Assembly: GCA_030644725.1 (NCBI GenBank) | Contig: CP130629.1 | Coordinates: 1,295,572-1,359,571, forward strand | Reading direction: 5' to 3' | DNA length: 64,000 nucleotides | Source: Candidatus Electrothrix communis | GTDB taxonomy: Bacteria; Desulfobacterota; Desulfobulbia; Desulfobulbales; Desulfobulbaceae | Shown: positions 1 through 9,441 of the stretch, one piece after another | Layout of the letters: the number at the start of each line of letters is the position of its first letter | Numbering within the stretch: position 1 is the stretch's first letter | The notes under the pieces: model-generated | Told to the model about the DNA's origin: nothing | The model's input: the letters and a program-made list of their open reading frames with translations, nothing else | The model's database searches: none | Made by a program: the position numbers and the translations under genes

Positions 1-525
1 GGCACCAAGATCATCAAAAATTGCCAGGGAAGTAAGAAAAATCTTTAAAGAATTCGGCACCCCCGAACCCAACAAAGTCAGTACCCCCAGAGCAAAGGCA
101 ATATCCGTTGCTGTGGGAACGGCCCAGCCTCGCATTGCCGTGGCATCCCCGATATTCAACGCCGTGTAGATCAGTGCTGGGATCAGCATCCCGCCCACTG
201 CCCCGATCACCGGCAGCATAATATTCTGCCTGTTCGAAAGCTCACCTTCTAACATTTCCCGTTTTAATTCCAGGCCCACCAAGAAGAAAAAGACCGCCAT
301 CAGGCCGTCATTAATAATATGGTGCAAAGAAAGGTTGAGACCGACAGCCTTAATGCCAGGTATCCAGGAAAACGGATAAAGATGAAGAAAAGCCTCATAG
401 AGACTGCTCAAGTCGGAAATATTGGCGCTGATAACAGCCAAGGCAGCTGTAAGCATCAGGAGAATCCCCCCGGCTGCTTCCATTTTTAAAAACTCGGTGA
501 TAAATCTTGTTGTTTTCTTCTTCAT
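1..525 (-). CDS. nhaA: Na+/H+ antiporter NhaA, N-terminal part
   Basis: The first 175 codons of an NhaA-type sodium/proton antiporter of the inner membrane; the gene runs off the left edge. Translating the minus strand from the ATG at 523-525 gives a start like [20 protein letters not shown], followed by hydrophobic helices, the conserved [16 protein letters not shown] stretch, and [10 protein letters not shown], which carries the aspartate equivalent to E. coli Asp133. The edge cuts just after FDDLGA, the pair equivalent to Asp163/Asp164, the ion-binding site. A strong purine-rich ribosome site (gggggag) sits just upstream of the ATG, which fixes the start. Known family role: Na+ extrusion and pH homeostasis driven by proton influx. 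Identification is firm although only about 45 percent of the protein is visible. Confidence 0.93.
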   Translation of the reverse strand, partial: MKKKTTRFITEFLKMEAAGGILLMLTAALAVISANISDLSSLYEAFLHLYPFSWIPGIKAVGLNLSLHHIINDGLMAVFFFLVGLELKREMLEGELSNRQNIMLPVIGAVGGMLIPALIYTALNIGDATAMRGWAVPTATDIAFALGVLTLLGSGVPNSLKIFLTSLAIFDDLGA

Positions 526-666
526 ATTCTCCCCCTTTGTAAGTACTACTTAACCCTCATTTTTTATTTTACTTCTTCGTATAAATATTAGGGATATTAT
601 CCTTTGTGCCTTCCTGGCATGTCAAGTAAGAAGAGAGCAGATCGACGTATATTTTTTCAAATCAAC

Positions 667-695
667 TTGACTTGATAATTGCTACCATCTAACAT
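667..695 (+). promoter_or_regulatory. Candidate sigma-70 promoter for the first PASTA-like gene
   Basis: TTGACT (667-672), 17-bp spacer, TAACAT (690-695), about 75 bp before the start at 770. The spacing equals that of the better promoter of the paralogue. Inferred from sequence only. Confidence 0.45.
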
Positions 696-769
696 CTAAC
701 TATCATTTACTGAACAATGATGGTTTGAACATAGGCGGGATAAAGCTACCAAAAAAAGAGGAGTGTAAG

Positions 770-1141
770 ATGAGAATAAACAGAAAACTACTTATAACGA
801 CTGCTATATTAGTATCATGCGCAACATGGTCTCCCAATGCATTCGCCGGATTAGATTTTCTTCCTAAGCCTAATGTTGAGGGATTAACCGTAGAAAAGGC
901 CACAAAAAAATATGGCCCAGAGTCTGGATACGAACAGCCGATGAGATTTGAAGTAAACACTCAGGTAGGAAGTCCTGACTGCAGGATAATCGCGCCTGAC
1001 TGCAGTAAAGCCTGTCCAAAAGAAAAAATTTATTACCAATCACCCCACTATTACCTGAACAGAGATGGAAGCCGTACTGTAAAGGTGGACATTCTTTTCG
1101 ATGTAAATGATGTCATAACCTCAAGGGAGCCATCCTGCTAA
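770..1141 (+). CDS. Small secreted Cys-containing protein with PASTA-like signature (paralogue A)
   Basis: A 123-residue protein with a clear Sec signal peptide (MRINRK, hydrophobic core, cleavage probably after NAFA) and a mature part of about 97 residues. The start at 770 is preferred over an upstream in-frame ATG at 725 because an AGAGGAG ribosome site lies 6-7 bases ahead of it. The mature part begins PNVEGLTVEKATKKYG and ends with a QSPHYYLNRDGSRTVKVDI strand, which resembles one PASTA domain (P-x-V-x-G-x-T-x-x-x-A at the start, Q-S-P near the end). Four cysteines are conserved with its neighbour at 1506, so two disulfides are likely in the periplasm. PASTA domains bind peptidoglycan or beta-lactams in kinases and PBPs; here there is no kinase or PBP partner. 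Function unknown; the PASTA assignment is by eye. Confidence 0.7.
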   Translation: MRINRKLLITTAILVSCATWSPNAFAGLDFLPKPNVEGLTVEKATKKYGPESGYEQPMRFEVNTQVGSPDCRIIAPDCSKACPKEKIYYQSPHYYLNRDGSRTVKVDILFDVNDVITSREPSC

Positions 1142-1173
1142 AAAAACGCTAATATAGCGCAACAACAAACTCA

Positions 1174-1203
1174 AAAGGCGGACAGATTTCCGCCTTTCTT
1201 TAT
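1174..1203 (+). terminator. Rho-independent terminator after PASTA-like gene A
   Basis: AAAGGCGG (1174-1181) pairs with CCGCCTTT (1190-1197) across an 8-base loop, followed by a short T-rich run. Nearly the same hairpin ends the paralogue at 1874, so gene and terminator were probably duplicated together. Confidence 0.8.
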
Positions 1204-1422
1204 TCCTTCCTTACTCCTCCGCTAGCCGTCTCTCAACGCTCTACTGATATTAATTAATGCCTACGAGAAATCGGTTATAGCAATTCTAATATAGACACCA
1301 TCTTTTAACTCCTCATTTTTCGTTGCCAGAGAGAAAATTATTACTTTTCGTACCAAATGCAACATTCTCTAGACGTAACATAATAATATTAAATATTTTA
1401 TATTTTATATTTTACATTTTAC

Positions 1423-1451
1423 TTGACACCTCTTCCTTCGCCCGTTATTAT
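1423..1451 (+). promoter_or_regulatory. Strong sigma-70 promoter for PASTA-like gene B
   Basis: A perfect TTGACA (1423-1428), 17-bp spacer and TATTAT (1446-1451), behind an AT-rich tract, 54 bp before the start codon at 1506. This is the best housekeeping-type promoter I see in the window. Confidence 0.75.
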
Positions 1452-1455
1452 TTTA

Positions 1456-1474
1456 TTAAGAGGTAATCATTATC
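1456..1474 (+). promoter_or_regulatory. Candidate Fur operator overlapping the transcription start
   Basis: TTAAGAGGTAATCATTATC agrees with the 19-bp Fur consensus (GATAATGATAATCATTATC) at 13 of 19 positions, with the right 11 positions perfect. It lies immediately after the -10 box, where a repressor would block initiation. If real, the gene at 1506 is iron-repressed; no such site was seen for the paralogue at 770. Confidence 0.4.
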
Positions 1475-1505
1475 AATAATATTTTCGCCTAAAAAGGAGG
1501 AGAAA

Positions 1506-1874
1506 ATGATTAAATTTAACCTGTTGTTACTAACCATCATGCTGGCATCATCTGGAGTATGGGCTCAAAATTCTTTTGCTGCCTTAGGCCCTGATCCTAT
1601 GCCTAATCTTGTGGGTTTGACGGTAGAAGAGGCTGAAAAAAAATATGGGCCTGAATCCGGATTCGACCATCCACTGCTTTTTGAGGTGAACCGCAGATTA
1701 GGAAATAAAAAATGTGAGATAATAGGACCTGACTGCAGTAAGGCTTGCCCGACAGCAAAGATCTATCACCAATCACCTCACCATTACCTGAACAACGATG
1801 ACAGTCGTACAGTAAGGGTCGATATTTATTTTGATGTCAATCAGGTAACAACTTCATGGGCTCCATCCTGCTGA
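1506..1874 (+). CDS. Small secreted Cys-containing protein with PASTA-like signature (paralogue B)
   Basis: A 122-residue paralogue of the protein at 770. Signal peptide MIKFNLLLLTIMLASSGVWA-type, then a mature domain starting MPNLVGLTVEEAEKKYGPES, very close to the PASTA consensus, and ending in a QSPHHYLNNDDSRTVRVDI strand and a C-terminal PSC. The four cysteines of the paralogue (KKC, PDC, KAC, PSC) are all kept. A strong AAGGAGGAG ribosome site lies 5 bases before the ATG. Promoter, possible Fur site and terminator are all visible, so this is a single-gene unit likely to be well expressed. The residues shared by the two paralogues (PDCSKACP, YYLN/HYLN, SRTV) show what is under constraint. 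The function is not known; a periplasmic peptidoglycan-associated or ligand-binding role is speculation. Confidence 0.75.
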   Translation: MIKFNLLLLTIMLASSGVWAQNSFAALGPDPMPNLVGLTVEEAEKKYGPESGFDHPLLFEVNRRLGNKKCEIIGPDCSKACPTAKIYHQSPHHYLNNDDSRTVRVDIYFDVNQVTTSWAPSC

Positions 1875-1912
1875 AGAAAAGCCTTGCTGGTACAACAGAA
1901 TAACAGATAGAG

Positions 1913-1941
1913 AAAGGCGGACCGATGTCCGCCTTTTTTTT
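1913..1941 (+). terminator. Rho-independent terminator after PASTA-like gene B
   Basis: AAAGGCGGAC (1913-1922) pairs perfectly with GTCCGCCTTT (1927-1936) around a CGAT loop, followed by a run of T. Confidence 0.88.
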
Positions 1942-1986
1942 ATTCATACCCCTAATTTCTCCGACTTCTCCGGCTGCCCCCCTCCC

Positions 1987-3126
1987 CTATCTCATCAAAA
2001 TCCCCAGTAGCGTTCCTGCCTCAGTTGCTTCAACAACCTCCCTTGCGGCGAGATCATCATGAGGCGCAAAGGTCTCAAGAAAGAGTCGTTGAGGAGTAAT
2101 CTCAGGAAGAAAATACAGAGTTAAGGTACAACGTCTGTGTTCCGCTGCCGGATAATGTCGTTCCAGCATATCTCCCCACACCTCCCTAGATTCTTCTAAA
2201 AATACCTTCTCATCTGAAGCAGTTAACCCCGCTCTGATTGTTGCGATTAACTCACTGGCCTCTTCCTGGAAACGATCTCGACAGAGCAAGGCCTCATCGT
2301 CTTCATCAAAAAAAGCAGGAAGAGGTAGACTCAACAACTGCTTCGCTGTTTTGGTGTGTTCCTGCCGGTAATGCTTAAGAAGGGCTTCAACGGTATCAGG
2401 GCTTGAGCTGATAAAGGCGGTCGTTTCGAATTGATCTGGACTGAGAGCAAAGAGACGACTCCAGGCCTTGAGGCGCAACCGTTGTTGTTTCAACGAAAGT
2501 TCATTATCCGTGTCGAACAAAGGAAAAGCCAATCCAGGAGGTTCCCCTTCCTCTTCTTTGCGTTCTTTGCGCAGCTCACGGAACAGCTCCTCTTGCTGAC
2601 GGGTCATTCTGTCCAGGTCTCGACGGATCTCGGCTTGATTCTGATCCAGGGACTCACCGAGTTTGAGCAGCAATCGGGCCTGCCAGAGAAGCACGGAAGA
2701 GGCGTTCTTTTCTTGCCCCTTTCCCGGTTCAGGAGTATTGTCCCTGGACCCCGCCCCAATGCCGGTTTGATGCAGCAGGGTGTCCATGATGGATTTTTCC
2801 TGTTCATTGGGCCTGATCATATGGCCGAGCCCGGCAGAAAGATTGCCGAGATGCCCGGCATAATCCTCAGGACGGGAACGGATATCCTGAAGCAAGATAA
2901 GGAAACGCTCGCGGTCCTCTGCAAGCGGGGCAGGACAAGAAAAGTTAATACACCCGCCCCTCCCCTGCTGGTCCGCTGTCTCAACTGAAAACGGGGTATC
3001 AGTATCTGGAAGATCGTCTTCAACCGGCCTGAGAAGAACAATCTGATCAAAAAACTGGGCCAAGGGAAATATCAAGCCGTTGTCAGGAAGGATATTTGGA
3101 AAGATATAGGCACGTTCAACAGACAT
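1987..3126 (-). CDS. Conserved-looking cytoplasmic protein of unknown function
   Basis: About 379 residues if translation starts at the ATG at 3124-3126 (MSVERAYIFPNILP); an in-frame ATG at 3165 would add 13 residues that look unlike protein. No ribosome site decides between them. No signal peptide or membrane span. The middle (roughly residues 150-200) is rich in E, K, Q and R and likely a short coiled coil (TRQQEELFRELRKERKEEEG), and the N-terminus carries FPLAQFFDQIVLLRPVEDD. I do not recognise the family. The start codon lies one base from the start of the divergent gene at 3128, so each gene's leader must lie within the other's coding sequence. Function open. Confidence 0.65.
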   Translation of the reverse strand: MSVERAYIFPNILPDNGLIFPLAQFFDQIVLLRPVEDDLPDTDTPFSVETADQQGRGGCINFSCPAPLAEDRERFLILLQDIRSRPEDYAGHLGNLSAGLGHMIRPNEQEKSIMDTLLHQTGIGAGSRDNTPEPGKGQEKNASSVLLWQARLLLKLGESLDQNQAEIRRDLDRMTRQQEELFRELRKERKEEEGEPPGLAFPLFDTDNELSLKQQRLRLKAWSRLFALSPDQFETTAFISSSPDTVEALLKHYRQEHTKTAKQLLSLPLPAFFDEDDEALLCRDRFQEEASELIATIRAGLTASDEKVFLEESREVWGDMLERHYPAAEHRRCTLTLYFLPEITPQRLFLETFAPHDDLAAREVVEATEAGTLLGILMR

Positions 3127-3127
3127 T

Positions 3128-3490
3128 ATGCAAACATTTCGTGAAAGATTCACCCTGTTCCTCACCGCCGCAGCCTATCTGCTCTTTCATCTGCGCTTAG
3201 GGCCGTCGGCAGAAAGTATTGTTACAGGAACGGTGGCTCAACTCCTAACCACAGTCCCGTACTGTATCGGCTTTACTTGGATTCTGGTGGTAATTATCCG
3301 TTTTCTCCACAAGGGCAAACGACTTGCCTGGGACAGGATTGCCCGAATCTTCTTCACCATTGGCATCTTGTTCGCCTTCTATTTTGCTCTGTATGAGCGT
3401 AACGAACGGGTGCTCCAGGAACGGCAGCAGGAACAGGGGCAACAAGAACAGGAACAACCTGCTGCCAGCCCTGATCGACAAGGAATTTAA
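3128..3490 (+). CDS. Small membrane protein of unknown function
   Basis: 120 residues with about three hydrophobic segments (FTLFLTAAAYLLFHL; VPYCIGFTWILVVIIRFL; IFFTIGILFAFYFALY) and a polar, glutamine-rich C-terminal tail (QERQQEQGQQEQEQ) that is likely cytoplasmic. It begins one base from the divergent gene at 3126. No recognised family; no clear ribosome site. The coding potential is supported by the consistent membrane pattern. A partner of the divergent soluble protein is possible but is inference from gene order only. Confidence 0.5.
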   Translation: MQTFRERFTLFLTAAAYLLFHLRLGPSAESIVTGTVAQLLTTVPYCIGFTWILVVIIRFLHKGKRLAWDRIARIFFTIGILFAFYFALYERNERVLQERQQEQGQQEQEQPAASPDRQGI

Positions 3491-3521
3491 TAAGAAATAT
3501 CTTACCCATTATGCCGAGTGC

Positions 3522-3651
3522 CGTAGGGGCGAGCCCCTGTGTCTCCCCGGCATACCGGGCAGGACAGGGATCTGCCCCTACATCTTTTGTTGCTGTAGGG
3601 GCGACCGGCGGTCGCCCTGTCATTCCTCCGGGCAGGGAAGATACGCAGGTA
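3522..3651. repeat. Two adjacent TGTAGGGG-family intergenic palindromes
   Basis: First unit: GTAGGGGC at 3523-3530 and its complement GCCCCTAC at 3574-3581. Second unit: TGTAGGGGCGACCGGCGGTC begins at 3593 and forms a tight hairpin. Related elements recur at 9461, 9692, 22220, 37266, 54812 and 54869, always between genes or at gene ends. Confidence 0.75.
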
Positions 3652-3669
3652 AACCCCTGCTCAAAAAAC

Positions 3670-4785
3670 TTAACTGATATGCTCCAAGGCAATTTTCAGC
3701 ATCCGACGAACCGGCTCAGCAGCACCCCAGAGTAACTGGTCACCAACGCTGAAGGCACTCAGATACTGCTCGCCCAGATTCATCTTGCGCAGACGTCCTA
3801 CTGGGATATCAAGCGTTTGGGTAACACGGGTAGGGGTCAACTTATTGATCGTCTCTTCCTTGGTATTGGCGACCAGGTAGACCCACTCATTATGTCCGGC
3901 AATAGCCTTTTCAATATCAGCTAAGGGAATATCCTGATTTAGCTTGATGGTGAAAGCCTGACTGTGGCAACGCATGGAACCGACCCGGACACAACAACCA
4001 TCAATAGGAATCTGATTTTCAGTATATCCGAGGATTTTATTGGTCTCAGCGATTCCCTTCCATTCTTCGCGGGTCTGGCCATTGTCCATAGCCCGATCAA
4101 TCCAAGGAATAAGACTCGCTGCCAAAGGCGCGCCAAATTGCTTTGTCAAAAAGCGAGGACTGCGGATGGTCTCTGTGACGTTTTTGTCGATCTCCTGCAC
4201 GACCTCATTATCGTCCAGCAGGTTCTGGGCATTCTCACCAATCAGGCGCATCTGCTCTACCAGCTCAATCATATTCTTGGCCCCGGCTCCAGACGCTGCC
4301 TGATAGGTCTGGGAGGTGATCCATTCTACCCAACCCCTTTCAAACAGACCGGCCAGGGCCATCAACATGAGAGAGACAGTGCAGTTGCCGCCGATATAAT
4401 CTTTAATCCCGTCGGCCAGCCCCTGATCAATGATTTTACGGTTCACCGGATCCAGAACAATGATAGAATCCTCTGCCATACGCAGGGTCGAAGCAGCATC
4501 AAGCCAATACCCTTCCCAGCCCTCACCCCGCAACTTTGGATGGATATCCGAGGTGTACTCACCACCCTGACAGGAGAGCAGAATATCGGTTTCCTTCAGC
4601 AGGTTCAGATCATGGGCATCAAGCAGTTCATAGGTGGTGCCGTTGATCTCAGGCCCCTCCTGACCTGCCTGGGAAGTGGAGAAAAACAGAGGCTCAATGT
4701 TCTTGAAATCATCCTCTTCACGCATGCGCTCCATGAGCACGGATCCGACCATGCCTCGCCAACCGATTATACCGACTTTTTTCAT
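3670..4785 (-). CDS. asd: Aspartate-semialdehyde dehydrogenase
   Basis: 371 residues, the normal length for the Gram-negative-type enzyme that reduces L-aspartyl-4-phosphate to L-aspartate 4-semialdehyde, the branch to lysine/diaminopimelate, threonine and methionine. The N-terminal VGIIGWRGMVGSVLMERM is the NADPH-binding loop. The catalytic cysteine is Cys135 in GGNCTVSLM; Gln162 (TYQAASGAG), Arg267 and His274 (RVGSMRCHSQAF) sit where the family's substrate-binding and acid-base residues are expected. The C-terminal PVGRLRKMNLG and VGDQLLWGAAEP are also typical. It is the last of a minus-strand run leuB-prs-asd; 127 bp separate it from prs. Confidence 0.97.
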   Translation of the reverse strand: MKKVGIIGWRGMVGSVLMERMREEDDFKNIEPLFFSTSQAGQEGPEINGTTYELLDAHDLNLLKETDILLSCQGGEYTSDIHPKLRGEGWEGYWLDAASTLRMAEDSIIVLDPVNRKIIDQGLADGIKDYIGGNCTVSLMLMALAGLFERGWVEWITSQTYQAASGAGAKNMIELVEQMRLIGENAQNLLDDNEVVQEIDKNVTETIRSPRFLTKQFGAPLAASLIPWIDRAMDNGQTREEWKGIAETNKILGYTENQIPIDGCCVRVGSMRCHSQAFTIKLNQDIPLADIEKAIAGHNEWVYLVANTKEETINKLTPTRVTQTLDIPVGRLRKMNLGEQYLSAFSVGDQLLWGAAEPVRRMLKIALEHIS

Positions 4786-4912
4786 CTCTTTTTCCTGGTT
4801 TCTGCGGCGGGATCACACCACCAAGTTATTAATATTCGAACCTCGTTAAAAACAAGCACAGCATTATTGAGCAAAACAATCGGCCAAGCGCAAAGCAAGC
4901 CGCCTGCCGCCG

Positions 4913-5833
4913 TCAAACAACCCGCAGATAATGAACCAATTCCGAGGCAATAATCGGAGCAACAGAATACACCTCCAGCAGGTCATCTTTCTGCGTACCG
5001 GGAAAGGTATCTGCCCCGATGATTCGATTAATGCCCTTTTCTTTGAAGCGTTCACGGGCTCCACCGGAAAGGACCAGATGGGTTGCCATGACCATAACAT
5101 CAACAGCCCCAGCCTCATAACAGCGATCCGCTGTCTGCAACATGGAACCGCCGGTCCGGATCATATCATCGCAGATAATGGCGATCCTGCTTTTTACCGC
5201 GCTGGACAACTGGCTGATAATAGTCTGGTCCACATCATATCTATCCTTATTAGCTGCTGTATGCGGACATTTTAGGATACCAGCCAGCAGGGCCACCCGT
5301 TTACTGAACCCATAATCAGGTGAAACCAGCACATAATCCTTCAGATCCATATTGCGAATTTTCTCGGCCGCCAAGGTCTCGGTCCAGAGATGGCGGGTGC
5401 GGACCTCGCCGGAATGGGCATGGAGTACAGCCTCGGAATGGAGGTCGACAAAGGCCACGTAATTAGGCCGGGTACGGAAAATCTGGCGGGTGCGGGTGAT
5501 TCCTTTGGGAATCTCGCCAGACTCGGGCTTGGAGCGCTCCATAGTGGAATAGCCCAGATAGGGTATCACCACGTTCACGCTACGGGCATTCCAATAACGC
5601 GCACCCGCGATCAGGTCGATCAACTCCTGATTCGCCTCATCCGTATGGGTTGATCCGATAATGATAATATCACGGCCTGAGACATCACAGGGGAAGGCGT
5701 GGTATATTTCACCGTCAGCAAACTGCTTGCGGATCATGGGGGTACACACAACCCTCAGCTCAGCTGCTACCTTATCGGCAAGGGGGACGGTATCCTGGGT
5801 TGCAATAAGTAAAATATTCTCTCGTCTGGTCAT
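4913..5833 (-). CDS. prs: Ribose-phosphate pyrophosphokinase (PRPP synthetase), divergent type
   Basis: 306 residues. Makes PRPP from ribose 5-phosphate and ATP for nucleotide, histidine and tryptophan synthesis. Two phosphoribosyltransferase-type halves are visible: the ADGEIYHAFP segment and the NVVIPYLGYSTMERSKPESG flexible-loop region in the first half, then VDLHSE, VSPDYGFSKR and the PRPP/ribose-phosphate loop CDDMIRTGGSM in the second. Several motifs differ from the common class I enzyme (VSPDYGFSKR rather than VSPDxGGxxR; DDMIRTGG rather than DDMIDTAG), so this may be a second, specialised copy rather than the main cellular enzyme. It starts 27 bp after leuB and probably shares its transcript. 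Confidence 0.85.
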   Translation of the reverse strand: MTRRENILLIATQDTVPLADKVAAELRVVCTPMIRKQFADGEIYHAFPCDVSGRDIIIIGSTHTDEANQELIDLIAGARYWNARSVNVVIPYLGYSTMERSKPESGEIPKGITRTRQIFRTRPNYVAFVDLHSEAVLHAHSGEVRTRHLWTETLAAEKIRNMDLKDYVLVSPDYGFSKRVALLAGILKCPHTAANKDRYDVDQTIISQLSSAVKSRIAIICDDMIRTGGSMLQTADRCYEAGAVDVMVMATHLVLSGGARERFKEKGINRIIGADTFPGTQKDDLLEVYSVAPIIASELVHYLRVV

Positions 5834-5860
5834 CGGTCTCTGTTGTTTTGTCCTGCCGGA

Positions 5861-7252
<1,392 letters not shown>

Positions 7253-7915
7253 TTATGCAACCTTTTGCAACAGGGTCAAGACTCTTGGATGATGGGAAAA
7301 AGGAAGGGTGAATTTCTGTTCCTCCAGGCATTGCCAACCCGCCGCAATCTGCTTTTCCTGTCCAGGTAAGGAGGCCTCGTCGGTCGCGCCCATCATGATG
7401 ACCACTGTTTTTTCGGTGGCAATCCCCTCTATCAGAGGGAGAAAGGCATCTACCGCAGCCACGGCCCGGCTGGTGATAAAGGTACATTCTGGGCCGTCCC
7501 AAGCCTGCCCTGGCTCAATCCGCTGGTCTGTAACCTGTACATTGGTCAAGCCAAGGATTCTGATGATATGGCGCAAAAAAGAGACCCGTTTTTGCCTGGG
7601 CTCCACCAGGGTGACGGTCAGTTCTGGCAGGGCCGCCGCTAACACCAGGCCGGGAAAACCAGCTCCAGAGCCTACGTCAATGAGGCTTACTCCTCGCTCC
7701 AGGCCGTATTGGCGGAGAGCAGGCAGCAGGGTCAAAGAATCAATAAAATGCTTTTCCACAATATCAGTCGGACTGGTATTGCGGGCAATCAGATTGACCC
7801 GTTTGTTCCATTTTTGCAGTTCCTGACAGTAAAGGAGGATGCTGTCGGTTTGTTGGGGCGAGAGAGAAAGACTGAGCTTGCTCAGTCCGCTGGTAAATTG
7901 TTTTCGATTACACAT
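7253..7915 (-). CDS. rsmG: 16S rRNA (guanine527-N7)-methyltransferase
   Basis: 220 residues, the normal size for RsmG/GidB, which uses SAM to methylate G527 of 16S rRNA. Landmarks: NKRVNLIARN in the N-terminal helices, the SAM loop SLIDVGSGAGFPGLVLA, VEPRQKRVSFLRHI, and ITSRAVAAVDAFLPL. Lies 122 bp downstream of xseA on the same strand. In many bacteria rsmG sits with mnmG near the origin; here it does not. The start gives the standard N-terminal length. Confidence 0.95.
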   Translation of the reverse strand: MCNRKQFTSGLSKLSLSLSPQQTDSILLYCQELQKWNKRVNLIARNTSPTDIVEKHFIDSLTLLPALRQYGLERGVSLIDVGSGAGFPGLVLAAALPELTVTLVEPRQKRVSFLRHIIRILGLTNVQVTDQRIEPGQAWDGPECTFITSRAVAAVDAFLPLIEGIATEKTVVIMMGATDEASLPGQEKQIAAGWQCLEEQKFTLPFSHHPRVLTLLQKVA

Positions 7916-8037
7916 GGTTATTTAAACGTAGTCCGTACCCTATGTTTGTAAGAGACAGGAGGCCGAAATTTTAACTCCAGGAAAAATCTCTTTCTATCTT
8001 AACGGGCAGCGCAAAAAAAATAAAGGGGGATAAGCGA

Positions 8038-9414
8038 TCACAAATCGGCATTGCTTGATTCCACCTTCGTCACCTCGCACTCCAGCCGTCCCTGATAGAG
8101 CAACACCTCAATGGGCTCTCCAATGCACACCTGGCCTGCTGCCGAGATCAAAGTTCTGTGGCCTGAGACTTTCCTGGACACAGAGTAGCCACGTGCGAGC
8201 GTAGACAGCGGGCTTACCGCCTCCAGCACCCCTGCTGCTCGGGCAAGTTCCTGTTCCTTATCGCTGATAAGCCTGATACCGATCTGGCGAAGCCGTCGTT
8301 GCATCTCCTCAATCCGTTGATGATAGAGGTTGAGCACCAGCAAGGGGTTGTTCCGTTTGAGGCGATTTTCCACCCGGTCTAGGCGGGCCTGAAGAGTAGT
8401 CAAATTCGCCTGCATAGCATGCTCCATATTTTCGGACATATGGTCCAAACGGAGAAGCAAGGTATCAACAGGCTGGGCAGCACCGGTCAGCTTTTGCCGA
8501 TACAGGGCTATCCGCTCCTGATGACGATCCAGTTTATCCTGCATGGTCCGGCGCAATCGACGGGCCTGATCAGCAAGATGCTCGCGCAGAGCCTGGCTGT
8601 CCGGCAACAGCATCTCAGCGGCCCCGCTGGGGGTGGGCGCACGAAGATCGGCCACCAGATCGGCAATGGTAAAGTCGATTTCATGGCCCACAGCACTGAC
8701 CACCGGGATGACTGACCTGTGGATCTCCCAAGCCAGTTCTTCATTATTAAAGGCCTGCAAATCCTCAGCAGAACCGCCGCCCCGGCAGAGGATAATCGCG
8801 TCTGCTGCCAGCCGTCCTGCGGCCTGCTGAAGATTAATCTCCGACACAGCCTGACACAACTCTTTTGCTGCATGCTCTCCCTGCACTGCTGCCGGATAAA
8901 CCGAAATCCGTACCTGCGGGTATCTCTTCTGGGCAATGCGGATGAAATCATGGATCGCAGCACCCGAGGGCGAGGTCACGAGGATCAGGTGCTCGGGTAG
9001 AGGCGGAATCGGCTTTTTCAGCTCCTGATCAAAGAGCCCTTCAGCGTCCAGCCTTTTTTTCAGCTGCTCAAAGGCGAGCTGCAAAGTACCTTCTCCATGA
9101 TAATCCAAGCTGTCGATGATGAGCTGGTAATCGCCCCTAGGCTCGTACACGGAAACTCTGCCCAGACAAATCACCATATCGCCGTCATTAGGCAGCTGTT
9201 GCAAATATCGCTGCTGCATCTTGAAAAGCACAGCCTTGATCTGAGCCTGATCGTCCTTGAGGGTGAAGTATAGATGACCGGAGCCCGGTCGCCGCAGGCC
9301 GGAAATCTCCCCGGCAACGCTGATAAAGGAGAAGCGGCCCTCCAGCATGCCCTTGATGGAGCGGGTCAGCTCGGAGACGCTGAAGACTTTTTGTTGGGTG
9401 GTTTGAGGGAGCAT
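8038..9414 (-). CDS. xseA: Exodeoxyribonuclease VII large subunit
   Basis: 458 residues. Catalytic subunit of the single-strand DNA exonuclease VII. N-terminal OB-fold (residues about 8-105; FSVSELTRSIKGMLEGRF, GSGHLYFTLKDD), the catalytic XseA domain with LVTSPSGAAIHDF, the LCRGGGSAEDLQAFN motif and VSAVGHEIDFTIADLVAD RAPTPS region, then a long helical coiled-coil arm (about 270-400) and a C-terminal strand segment. No xseB (small subunit) is adjacent. Upstream of its start lies the 231-bp tandem repeat. Confidence 0.96.
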   Translation of the reverse strand: MLPQTTQQKVFSVSELTRSIKGMLEGRFSFISVAGEISGLRRPGSGHLYFTLKDDQAQIKAVLFKMQQRYLQQLPNDGDMVICLGRVSVYEPRGDYQLIIDSLDYHGEGTLQLAFEQLKKRLDAEGLFDQELKKPIPPLPEHLILVTSPSGAAIHDFIRIAQKRYPQVRISVYPAAVQGEHAAKELCQAVSEINLQQAAGRLAADAIILCRGGGSAEDLQAFNNEELAWEIHRSVIPVVSAVGHEIDFTIADLVADLRAPTPSGAAEMLLPDSQALREHLADQARRLRRTMQDKLDRHQERIALYRQKLTGAAQPVDTLLLRLDHMSENMEHAMQANLTTLQARLDRVENRLKRNNPLLVLNLYHQRIEEMQRRLRQIGIRLISDKEQELARAAGVLEAVSPLSTLARGYSVSRKVSGHRTLISAAGQVCIGEPIEVLLYQGRLECEVTKVESSNADL

Positions 9415-9441
9415 GATGAAAAGAATATTACTCAGGGTGTT

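Larger units (their letters stand above)
1142..1505. other. Intergenic region between the two PASTA-like genes
   Basis: 364 bp, AT-rich, holding the terminator of the first gene, an A/T block (about 1380-1420) that could act as an UP element, the promoter at 1423-1451 and a possible Fur site at 1456-1474. No ORF was seen. Confidence 0.6.
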
